From Neoceratodus forsteri (Eukaryota; Chordata; Ceratodontiformes; Ceratodontidae), in contig CM057454.1 of NCBI GenBank assembly GCA_016271365.2, positions 460,790,501 to 460,854,500 of the forward strand: 64,000 nt of DNA, given 5' to 3'. The position numbers were made by a program, and so were the translations under genes. Every line of letters starts with the position of its first letter. The stretch's first letter is position 1. Under the pieces are notes generated by a model, which had not been told where the DNA came from, did not search any database, and saw nothing but the letters and a program-made list of their open reading frames with translations. Below are positions 32,400 to 42,790 of the stretch, in pieces.

Positions 32400-34430
32400 T
32401 TCTTTATAATTCAATATACTTTATTGTCATTTTCTTATATACAACCAGCCATAGGTATATGGATAAACAGTCAGATATCCAAGAGGTTTCACCCCTCAAC
32501 ACAAAATATCCTATACTAATACAGGCAATGTTTACCAGACTAGATAAGGGACAACACCCCCCACCCAACCAAGTCCAATCCCACCCCATGCCAACTGTAT
32601 TCCTCTAACATCTATTCAGAAAATAATCTAGTTGTCTGCCAAGCTGCCAAAGTAAGGTTAAGGCTTCCACATAGTAAGCAAGGCATCTAAAGGTTCCTTT
32701 TGCTCTGGTAAGCATTCAGCCTATTACTCAATGAGGCAATATGTTTTTCCAATTGGAGTGCCTGTAGTATTTCCGTATACCACTCTATCACTGAAGGGAC
32801 AGACTCATCCTTCCAGTGTCTCATGATTATTAATTTGGCCGTGGCTGAAATCAAGGCCATGTGTGCCTTCTGTACTCTAAGAGCTCCATGAGGAAAACTA
32901 TTCAATAAGCAGGCCTCAGGGGTAAATAGAGGTTCAAGCCCAAGAATTGGGTCCAACATCTGCCTAGTAGCTTGCCAGAAAGTCTGCACCTTGGAGCAGG
33001 TCCACAGCATATGGTAGAGAGTTCCTGGAGAGCCAGCGCATCATGGGCAAATAGTGGAAGGGAGCCTACCTAGTGTATGAAGTTTAACAGGGGTAAAATA
33101 TAAGTTATGCATCATGTTAAATTAAATTAAACACAATCTATCCTGCTTCACAAACTTAAATGTGTTTTGCCATCGCTTCTTCCAGAAATTTACCTTAGTT
33201 ACCAGAGGGAGTTCTTGGGTCCAGTAATAACATACACCTTGAGGCAGGAGGATATCTAAAGATTGTAATTCTTTATACACTTTAGAAACTACATGGGGCT
33301 GGTCAGCCACCTGCAAAAGTGAGGACAAATCAGCTTTGGGAGCCAGTGTCTCCAACTCTTTCCCCATAAAAGCAATTAATGATTCCTTAAGCTGTATGTA
33401 CTTAAAGACAGAGCTGTCGTGACCCTCAAATTGGAGATGGAAACTATTGAATGAGATTATTCCACCACCAGTGCAGAAATTAGAGTGCTTTTTCCCCTAC
33501 TAAAGGGGGCCAATATGAGTTTGGGATTTGTTTATGCCTGATTTTGAAATGGGGATTACCTAAAATCGGCTGATCCAGAGATATATGCCAGATAAAGGAG
33601 AGATGGTTTTGTAATTGGTGCAAAGCCCTAAGGGACCAACCTATTGGGGTGTTCCTCAGCAACCTGGGGAGCATTCTGGGAGTTGCGTATATTAAAGATG
33701 GGAGAGCACAATGGTTATGCACAGCCAAAGACCTCTTTATTTGCATCCAAAGAGGTATATAGATTTGAAGGCCCTCCAGTCATTCCTCATGTGTCCAATG
33801 AGACAGGCTACTGACATAATGTGCACAATAGTATGTGAAAAAGGAGGGAGCTGCCAGCCCACCCTGGGATTTAGGAGCTGTGAGTTTAAAGTAGGCTCAC
33901 CTAACTCCCTTGCTTCCCCACATAAAGGCATTGAGCATTTTTGGTAGCTTTGAGAACTAGATTTTAGGGAAGAAAAAAACAAGCATGCCCAATAGATACA
34001 AAAGGCGAGAAAGTATGTTCATCTTCACAATGTTGACCCACCCCCATAATGACATGGGAAGGGCATCCCATCTATCTAAATCTGATCTGAGTATGCTCAG
34101 CATGTCTGAGAAGTTTGCTTTGATCATTGTGAATGTGTCTTGGTCACCTTGATGCTTAAATAAGTCAGAGACTTTGCTTCCCATGAGAGGTTATATTCAG
34201 CCAGGTCTGCCTGAGAAATTCTACTATTCATTGGGAATATCTTAGTTTTAGAAAGGTTAAGCTCATAGTAGGATACCTTAGAAAATGTTTCCACTTCCAC
34301 CAAAAGCAATGGGATGCTCACCTGTGGCTCTTCCAGGTGCAATAACAAATCATCAGCATAGGCTGAGAGGGCATGTTATGCTCTCCCATTCTAATCCTTT
34401 AACTCCGTGATGAAACTAATTTTCTAATCA
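32400..34430 (-). pseudogene. L1-type LINE, 5'-truncated, inserted in Penelope copy A
   Basis: On the minus strand the sequence starts at the reverse-transcriptase box SAYADDLLLHLEEPQ (about 34340-34370). It continues with VSYYELNLSKTKIFPMN, MSLWGWVNIVKMNILSRLLY, a PILGNPHFKIRHK region, and a C-terminus with HMLWTCSKVQTFWQ and IMRHWKDESVPSVIEWYTEIL. All are characteristic of L1-clade ORF2. The 3' end near 32400 is short and AT-rich. A 16-bp imperfect direct repeat flanks it (GAGAATGGGCAATCTA at 32384 and GGGCATGGACAATCTA at 34431), matching continuous sequence in Penelope copy B near 39955. Frameshifts between blocks make it dead. Confidence 0.8.
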
Positions 34431-34618
34431 GGGCATGGACAATCTAGTCTAACAGACATGTTACTGTTGTATCTATATGGCTAAACCCAAGATTGGGGGT
34501 TGAAATCACCTTTTAGAAATGGTTTAAACTCAGTCTTGTTGTTAAGTCCTGGTCTCTCCATACCCCCATAGCAAAGACCCAATATTGTTCTATTGTCAGC
34601 AGTACATTATTATAGTCA

Positions 34619-36937
34619 TCACCCCCTCAGACTTCTAATAGGTTTCTCTATACCTAGGAAGGTCCATGTATGATCCTTTATGTTGGTGACCTTGTTCATG
34701 TGAACTGCTAATGCATTCTTAACATCTCTATGTTCCATTGCTCTTAGGTGTTCGCTTATTCTCTCCTTAAATTTCCTCTTTGTTTTGCCTATATAAAAGC
34801 TGCCACAAGAGCAAGTGGCCATATATACTACCCCTTCAGTGGCACATGTAATAAATCCTCTCACCTTGGTTTCTCTCCTTGTTTTGGGGTTTTCAAAGGT
34901 TTTTGTGCATTTAACCACAGGACAAAACTTACAGTGCCACACCTATAGCATCCATCCTGCCTATTGGGTAGCCACATTTTAGGTTGATTTCTTCTAGGTT
35001 GGACTGAGTGCACCAGGTTATCTTTTAAACTTCTCCCTTTCCTATGTACCATTCTTGGCGCTGTGTCATTAAGGTCCTTTAAACCTGGAGCCAGACCTAC
35101 TAAATGCCAGTTTTCCTGACTATGTCACTTATCTCACTTGATTGAACATTGTAGTCTACAAAGTTTATCCTCAGACTCCTTTCTCCCTGTTCTCTGGTTT
35201 GGGTGTCATGACCCCTGACCTTTCCATTATGTCAACTTCCTTTCTTGACTTTGTTATAATCATCTGCGTGTAGCCTCTTTCCTTTAGTCTCTTTTCTAAC
35301 TCATCTGCCATTTTCTTGTATGTCTTCACTTCACTGCAGTTTCTCTTTATTCTAATAAATGGAGCTTTAGGAATGCCTGCTATAGTATGGTATGGATGGT
35401 TGCATTTAGCCTGTAAGAGGGTATTCCTATCAGTCTTTTTCCGATACAAATCTGTTCCTATACTACCTTCCCCATCTTTTCTATTATCAGGTACAGAAAG
35501 TTAATCTGTTTGCGGCTAAAAGAATGGGAAAAGCGTAGGTTACTGTTACTCTCCTCCAAGAATTTCACAAAATCAATCAATTCATTTTCAGTGCCTTTCC
35601 ATATGATCAATATATCATCTATAAAGCAATGATATAAGTTTATTTTGTCTAAGTATGGATTTGTGTCTGATCTCCTAATAACTTCTGCTTCCCATCTCCC
35701 CAAATACATATTGTAAAAATTGGGAGCAAATGTGACTCCTGTGGCAGTCCTCTTTTTTGCATTTTTATAAAAGAAGGTGTTGCATTTTAAAACATATTCT
35801 GCTAGGGTAATAAGCATTTCTGTTAGTGGATCATTCGTGTCCCTACTCTCCAAATAGTATCTCATGGCATTTAGTCCCTCCTCATGGGGTATGTTAGAAT
35901 ACATTGAATCAACATCTTAGGTCACAAACAGGTTATTTTCGGGAATTTCAATCTCTTCCAATACTGAAAGTATGTCCCCTGTATCCTTTACGTACAAGGG
36001 GATCTGTTGTGCCAGAGGTTTTATGTAATAATCAATATACTTAGATAGGGGTTCTATCAGGAATTGTTTCCAGAAGCTATAGGGCAGCCTGGGAGGTTTA
36101 TAAGGCATTTATATCCCTTGAGTAATCAGTAAAACATGCCTTCACAGAGTTATCTACTGTCAAAAATACCAAGACATCCTCTGTTATCCACTCTTTCACT
36201 TTTACTTCTGATAAATAGTTATCTATCCTGTTTTTATAAATGGGCATGGGATCAAGGGATACCTTTTCATAAAATTCCCTGTTCTCCAACTGTCTACAGA
36301 CTTCTAAATGGTACATTTATGTGTCCATAATTACAATGGACCCCCCCTTTTATCAGCTGATTTAATAGTCAGGGACTTATTTGTACTTAGTTCGTTTAGT
36401 GCCATTCTTTCTGCCATATTAAGTTTGGAATAGAATCCACCATTAGTGGCATTCCTAATGTATTTATCCAGTTCCTGCAGGTCCCTCTCACAGCTCTTAA
36501 GGAAAGTTTGTAAAGCTGGTGTGAGCTGTGGACAGAATGTCAATGGAGGTCTAAATCTCTGTAACTTTATATCAATGTCACTCACAATTGTTGTTTAAAG
36601 TTTCTGTGGTATCACTTACCCCCACCAAGCCAATCTCTTGTTCCTCTCCTTGTTTTCTTGCAAAAAAGGAGCGTAATCCAAAGTTGTGTGTAAACTTGTG
36701 ACAATCCACAATTGTTTCAAATGGATCAAACCTTTTTGTAGGAACAAAAGACAGTCCCTTGTTTAGCAACGTTTTTTCCACATCCAAAATAGTGTACGAT
36801 GAAATATTGATCACGTTGTCTGTTGATATCTGGTCCCCATGTTCCCACATCTTTCCATCCTCATCTCTCTCTGTCACGATTCCTGCCTCCTCCTTCTCTT
36901 CCTGACGCCCTCCTTGTCCACCAACTAGATCCATCCT
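34619..36937 (-). pseudogene. Penelope-like reverse transcriptase / GIY-YIG endonuclease, copy A
   Basis: The start MDLVGGQGGRQEEKEEAGIV (36937) leads into LLNKGLSFVPTKRFDPFETI, then LSTNKSLTIKSADKRGG, LEVCRQLENREFYEKV and the IEPLSKYIDYYIKPLAQQ region. The RT core follows: DVDSMYSNIPHEEG, TFAPNFYNMYLGRWE and HCFIDDILIIWKGTEN, with the FIDD catalytic box (about 35605). The C-terminal endonuclease has GVVYMATCSCGSFYIGKTKR with the GIY-YIG tyrosines, and FKERISEHLRAM. One nonsense change (TTA to TAA before DVDS, compared with copy B) and several frameshifts disrupt it. The presence of a GIY-YIG domain places it among the endonuclease-containing Penelope-like elements. Confidence 0.85.
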
Positions 36938-37101
36938 GAGAAATAAAACAGAAACATCTGAAGGGAATTTTGGCCAGGAACTGAATAGTACTGAGGAGAC
37001 ATATTTGTAGGAAGAAGAATATCTGGAAATACAAGGTGCCTGAAGGACCCCAGAAGGCCCAAGATGCAGCACACGCATAAATTTCAATCATCCCCCAAAA
37101 A

Positions 37102-39350
37102 ATGGATATGGGGGGTAGCAGGAAGAGAAGGAGGAGGCAGGAATCATGGCAGAGGGAGATAAGGATGGAACAGATGGGAGAACATGAGGACAAAACATCA
37201 ATAGACAACGTGATCAATATTTTATCATACACTATTTCGGATGTGGAAAGAACATTGCTAAACAAGGGACTGTCTTTTGTTCCCACAAAAAGGTTTGATC
37301 TATTTGAAACAATTGTGGATTGTCATATGTTTACACGCAACTTGAGAGTATGCTCCTTTTTTGCAAGAAAAGAAGGAGAGGAATAAGAGACTGGCATGGT
37401 GGGGGTAAGTGATACCACTTACACTTTAAACAACAGTTGTGATATTGATATAAACTTACAGAGATTTAGACCTCCATTGACCTTCTATCCACCTCTCACA
37501 CCCAGCTTTACAAACTTTCCTTAAGAGCAGTGAAAGGGACCTGCAGGAACTGGATAAAGACATTAGCAATGCCACTAATGGTGGATTCTATTCCAACCTT
37601 AGTAAGGTAGAAAGAATGGCACTAAATGAGCTAAGTACAAATAAGTCCCTGACCATTAAATCAGCTGATAAAAAGGGGGGGCATTGTAGTTATGGACACA
37701 AAAATGTACAATTTAGAAGTCTATAGACAGTTGGAGAACAGGGAATTTTATGAAAAGGTATCTCTTGATCCCACGCCCATTTATAAAAACAGGATAGATA
37801 ACTATGTTTCAGAAGTAAAAGTTAAAGGGTGGGTAACAGAGGATGTCTTGGCATTTTTGATGGTAGATAACTCTGTGAAGGCATGTTTTTACTGACTACC
37901 CAAGGTGCATAAATGCCTTATAAACCTCCCAGGCCACCCCATAATTTCTGGGAACAATTCCCTGACAGAACCCCTTACCAAGTATATTGGTTATTACATA
38001 AAACCTCTGGCACAACAGACCCACTTGTACATAAAAAATACAGGGGACATATTTTCAGTATTGGAAGAGATTGAAATTCATGAAAATAGCTTGTTTGTTA
38101 CTTTAGATGTTGAATCATTTTATTCTAATATACCCCATGAGAAGGGATTCAATGCCATGAGATATTATTTGCAGAGTAGGGACAATAATGATCCACTAAC
38201 AGAAATTCTTGTTACCCTAGCAGAATATGTTTTGAAATGCAACACCTTCTTTTATACGAATGAGCAATATGTACAAAAAAAGGGGACTGTCATGGGAGCC
38301 ACATTTGCTCCCAATTTTGTCAATAGGTATTTGGGGAGATGGGAAGCAGAAGTTATTAGGAGATCAGACACAAATTCCTACTTAGACAAAATAAACTTAT
38401 ATCATTGCTTTATAGATGATATATTGATCATATGGAAAGGCACTGAAAATGAATGTGTTTGATTTCGTGAAATTCTTGGAGGAGAGTAACAGAAACCTAC
38501 GCTTTTCCCTTTCCTTTAGCCACAAACAGATTAACTTTCTGGACCTGATAATAGAAAAGGATGGGGAAGGGGTATAAGAATGGATTTGTATCGGAAAAAG
38601 ACTGATAGGAATACCCTCTTACAGGCTAAATGCAACCATCCATACCATACTGTAGCAGGCATTCCTAAAGGTCAATTTATTACAATAAAAAGAAACTGCA
38701 GTGAAGTGGAGACATACAAGAAAAGGGCAGATGAGTTAGAAAAGAGACTAAAGGAAAGAGGCTATACGCAGATGATTATAACAAAGTCAAGCAAGGAAGT
38801 TGATATAATGGAAAGGTCAGAGGTCATGATACCCAAACCAGAGAAACGGGAGAAAGGAGTCTGAGGATAAACTTTGTAAGACTCATAAATGTTCAATCAA
38901 GGAGATAAGTGACATAGTCAGGAAAATTGGCATTTAGTAGGTTTGGTTCCAGGTTTAAAGGACCTTAATGACACAGTGCCAAGAATAGAATATAAAAAGA
39001 GAAGAAGTTTAAAAGATAACCTGGTGCACTCAGTCCAACCTAGAAGAATCAACTCTAAAATGTGACTATCCAATAGGCAGGATGAATGCTATAGTGTGGC
39101 AATTGCAAGTTTTGTCCTGTGGTTAAATGCACAAAAACTTTGAAACCCCAAATCAAGGAGAGAAACCAAGGTGAGGGGATTTATTACATGCGCCACTGAA
39201 GGGATAGTATATATGGCCACTTGGTCTTGTGGCAGATTTTATATAGGCAAAACAAAGACGAATTTAAGGAGAGAATAGTTAACACCTAAGAGCAATGGAA
39301 CATAGAGATCTTAAGAATGCATTAGCAGTTCACATGAACAAGGTCACCAA
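37102..39350 (+). pseudogene. Penelope-like reverse transcriptase / GIY-YIG endonuclease, copy B
   Basis: The frame starts MDMGGSRKRRRRQESWQ and continues LLNKGLSFVPTKRFDLFETI, LEVYRQLENREFYEKVSLDP and ACFY-stop-LPKVHK (the conserved Trp before LPKVHK is a TGA at about 37893). It then reads HPIISGNNSLTEPLTKYIGY, LDVESFYSNIPHEKG, GTVMGATFAPNF and HCFIDDILIIWKGTEN. The GIY-YIG region near 39170-39260 (GFITCATEG, FYIGKTK) is frameshifted and then cut by the L2 insertion at 39353. Compared with copy A, the RT GTVMGATFAPNF motif is better preserved here. Confidence 0.8.
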
Positions 39351-39352
39351 CA

Positions 39353-39716
39353 TCGATGTTGATGGCTGCCTCCCCTCTTTCCACTTCACTCATGTCCTCA
39401 CCCGTACCCTCTTAACTCCTTTTCCTATAAACTCTTATCTGCCTTTAACCTCCTGTTTTGTTTACCTGCATCCATTCTCCTCCTCCTCCCAGCTACCTTG
39501 CTCAAGTTTGCTCTCCTACATTCACCTGCTGTGTACTCAATCCCAATGTGTTGAAATATGCCAGTTCTTTTTTGTTGTTTTATTGTATTATTACTTGTAC
39601 AACCTTAGTAAGTATTGTCTACCCTTCCCACTGACGTGGAACCTTTCTAAAAGAGCTCCTAGCTCAAAGGTGTTTAGTCCTAGATTTTAATAAATAAATA
39701 AAAAAATAAATAACTA
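39353..39716 (+). repeat. L2 3' end inserted in Penelope copy B
   Basis: The tail has ACGTGGAACCTTTCTAAAAG, AGCTCAAAGGTG and AATAAATAAATAAAAAAATA, matching the 3' end of the L2 element at 22390-26378. In copy A the corresponding site reads ACCAACATAAAGGATC without interruption. Here the insert is bounded by CAACAT on the left and AACAT on the right, a target duplication of about 5 bp. Confidence 0.8.
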
Positions 39717-40383
39717 AAACATAAAGGATCATACTTGGACCTTCCTAGGTATAGAGAAATCTATTAGAGGTCCGAGGGGTGGTGACTATAATAATGTCCT
39801 GCTGAAAAGAGCACACTATTGGATCTTTGCAATGGGGGTATGGAGACCAGGACTTGATAAGATTGAGTTAAAACTATTTTTTAAAAGGTGATTTCACCCC
39901 TCCCCCATTTTGGGTTTAGCCATATAGATACAACAGTATCATGTATGTTAGAATTTATTGCCCATTCTCTTGTTTGCCTCCACAAAATGAAATTGTTTTT
40001 GACCCACTGAAACACAGTGAAGAGTCAGGATAGTCACTGATATTAAATATGTATATATTTCTTTGTTTACAGGCTTGTTCACTGGGAAATGGTCTGATTA
40101 GTGAATCCTCATGGTAAACCTCGATAAAAATTACAAAAAAAGGAGGAGGACACTACTACATGGAATGGTAACACATATTTTAACTGTACATTGGTTGTAA
40201 ATGCTATAGATTAATGATGCAATACTTTACCAACAATTTCATTGCATAACAAATTTTAACAAGATTTAAGATGTTCAGTGTTCTTTATATTTATCAAGCA
40301 CTGTCACTTCAATGCACATTTTATTTAAAGTGTTTAGTAAGCTCTGGCTGCTATCCTATGACTAAGCACCATGGGACATGAAC

Positions 40384-40409
40384 CATATCAGGAATTGAGC
40401 TCTGATATG
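40384..40409 (+). other. conserved stem-loop in Penelope 3' region, copy B
   Basis: CATATCAGG pairs with TCTGATATG across an 8-base loop, with a closing G-U pair. See copy A at 31926-31952 for the covarying partner. Confidence 0.5.
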
Positions 40410-40603
40410 AGGAGGGGTTACTGTGTTTGGAAGCTCCACTTGTGCACTTTTAAAATAAAATTAAACACTTGGAATTCTAAGTGGACTGGCTTTATTTCTG
40501 AACTACAGCACCAAAACAATACAGCATTACTGTAATCTGGCGGCATCTTCATGCAGTCATGAGTAGACAATGCCAGCAACATCTTATTTCCTTTTGTTTA
40601 CAA

Positions 40604-42639
40604 GTCCAACAAACTCATCTTTAAGAATAATATTTCTTTATCAGCTTTTGAATCAGGGAGGTGGAGTGCAGTCAGAACTTCTATGATTCCAGAGTAGCAA
40701 ATAAATATAAAGTAAAAGGATACATTATAGACAAAATAAATCCATTAAAAGATATTCTACAGCTGCATAGCAATCAGTTCAATAAAGCTGTAGTGTCATG
40801 TGATGACAATATGGCCTACTGTTACTGAACAGCTGCATAACTCCTACTGTCAACAGATGAATCTGCTAATCTTTGCAGTTAAAATCTATAGCAATCCACA
40901 GAGTACATAAGTACCTAACAACTAAGATTCCATTTCCAGAATGAGATTAAATCAAAGATTATATGAATTTGAAATGAAATCTCATGTGACGGAGGAAGAA
41001 TGAATTTTTTTTATATTATTAACTTCAAGTAGATATTCATGCTTCTGGAGTGCTGGTGCTTTAGACAGTACACCTGAGACCCCGACCTAAAGTGCTGCTC
41101 CTTTTCTCTCTTGCCAGTAACTTGCTTCCCTCTGTTCTTCCTGGCAAAGCAAACATCATCGTTTCCTCCACTGCTCTTTCTTTCCTCCGCTGACCTGGTA
41201 ACAACCAGTGGCCACTAGTCCCACCCGCTGGCGCACCCTTGCCAGTCTTGGTTCCTGCTGACACATGCCACACTGTCATGGCCACCAAGCTAGCAGCTCT
41301 CCTGGGCTTGGACTCCTCCAGTTCCACACCCAACATCCATGCAGCATGATGGATGTTGACAGACACATCCTCCACCTCTCTCCTCATGGCCACAGCAACT
41401 CGTGCTGACACCTGCCTGGACAAAATTCGAGTTTCACTCACTGTTTAAAAAGTGGCAAGCTGGCTACCAGTGTCTGGTCCCTCACCCCGCTGTCCATAGA
41501 CTTCCTTGCCTTGGCTTTCAAAACATGTACAGCCTATCCTTAGTGTTTAAATTTGGTTGCCACTAATTCTATTAGTGGCAGAAAGGTAACAACGTACTAT
41601 CTGTGACTGCCCTTGCTGCTCATCCAGACTACTGCTGCTACTAAAACTGGTGATTGGCGCCAACAGCAACAGCAGGCCAGTAGTGATCAGCAGCCTTGTG
41701 ACTTGTGATGTCACATCTGGTTTGGACTTAATCAGTGAGTCACACCTTGGCTGTTACAGTTGCTTGGATCTCCAGTGGGGGAGAAGGGAAGTAAGGTCAG
41801 TTGGACAGTGTATGGCCACAGCGTGTTCTATTTAACTGAGCCAATTAGTGGATCGGTCTTACAATCATTTGATATAGGTGGGTGGTATGATCCCAAACAA
41901 GATGATCCCTCCTTCTGTCACCCTCAAGGCAAAGAGCCACAGTAGAGCGAGCCTGAGGAGAGACTCCTCCTCCACTCCTTAAGTCAAATACTGAGACACA
42001 GACATGATCGACAGGCAGGTATGCAAGACAATGAAAACAAACAAGTTGTGAGCACAGGGCTGGTCAAACGTCTCTTTTTGTAGTGACAGACCAGGATGCA
42101 GTTACCATTTCTAGAAAACAGAGTCAGTCCACCCCTGACCCTGTGTCATTTTGGTATGCACCATGACAGTACTTGAGGCCATTTTATGGGTCATTTTGTC
42201 CTACATGTGCAATCCACTAGTGGTACGACTGAAGGCATGAACTATTATTGTACCCTCTCATTATTTCACAGACAGCTACCAACCATTTGGTGCTGAGTTT
42301 AATAATACCAGGTTTTGAAGAATTCTATCACAACCACTTATGGACCGTGTGTGTGACCCTGAGTTAGACACATATCCCACTGCTCACTGTAATCTTTTAA
42401 CATCACCTTTTATATTCTGCTACAGTTGTTCTCAGAATCTGAGTGGCCTGGTCCTGGCCCAATTCTCAGTTTCTCAGCCCTAGTGCCTAATGTGAATGGC
42501 AGCAGAATCAATCAATCCTTCCTTCCTTCCTTCCTTCATTCCTTCCTTCCCAGTTTCACTGTAGTCAAACTCAAATTAAATAAAAAATGGCTGAATGTTC
42601 ATTTTTCTGTTATGGTCCTGAACTGATAAACAATGCATA
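40604..42639. other. unassigned sequence, no gene seen
   Basis: The minus-strand frame 41061-41441 (126 codons; VSARVAVAMRREVEDVSVNI, HHAAWMLGVELEES) looks moderately protein-like, but I do not recognise it and it has no context. A (TTCC)n run lies at about 42520-42550. No other structure was seen. Confidence 0.35.
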
Positions 42640-42790
42640 TGAAATGGGAATGGATTTTGATTTTGGAAGGGCTTAAAGCTCATGGTTCAGTGTGTGGGAA
42701 ATAGCTCCTCCCGCATCCCCCATTTAAGCCAGTCACTTCCTATAGCTCTGCTTGGAGCATTTCAAAATCACTGGCATCTTGTGTGTTTGC
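42640..42790 (+). repeat. repeat family shared with 55370-55490
   Basis: Both loci read GGGCTTAAA...TGGTTCA, GGGAAATAGCTCCTC, CATCCCCCATTTAAGCCA, TTCCTATAGCTC and GGAGCATTTCAAAATCAC, with substitutions. TTTAAG could act as a TATA-like element. Downstream sequence at this locus is strongly pyrimidine-rich. I do not recognise the family. Confidence 0.5.

Larger units (their letters stand above)
31725..37096 (-). mobile_element. Penelope-like element, left copy (A)
   Basis: A minus-strand element with its 3' end near 31725 and its 5' end near 37096. It matches the plus-strand copy at 37097-40603 over the coding region and 3' untranslated region. Copy A has about 160 extra bases before its start codon (36938-37096), including TTTATTTCTCAG, which resembles a splice acceptor. 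Some Penelope-like elements are known to retain introns. An L1 inserted at 32400-34430 splits its 3' region. The 3' region holds a 9-bp stem-loop at 31926-31952. Limits were judged from where similarity to copy B ends. Confidence 0.75.
37097..40603 (+). mobile_element. Penelope-like element, right copy (B)
   Basis: A plus-strand element beginning at or just before the start codon at 37102 and ending near 40603. It is arranged head to head with copy A, with essentially no spacer. It carries an L2 3' end inserted at 39353-39716. Apart from the insertions specific to each copy, the two copies are collinear from start codon to 3' end. Confidence 0.75.

Noticed and set aside
41061..41441. 126-codon minus-strand frame as a gene
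   Set aside because: No recognised domain, no neighbouring exon, no codon or splice support; listed only as part of unassigned sequence.
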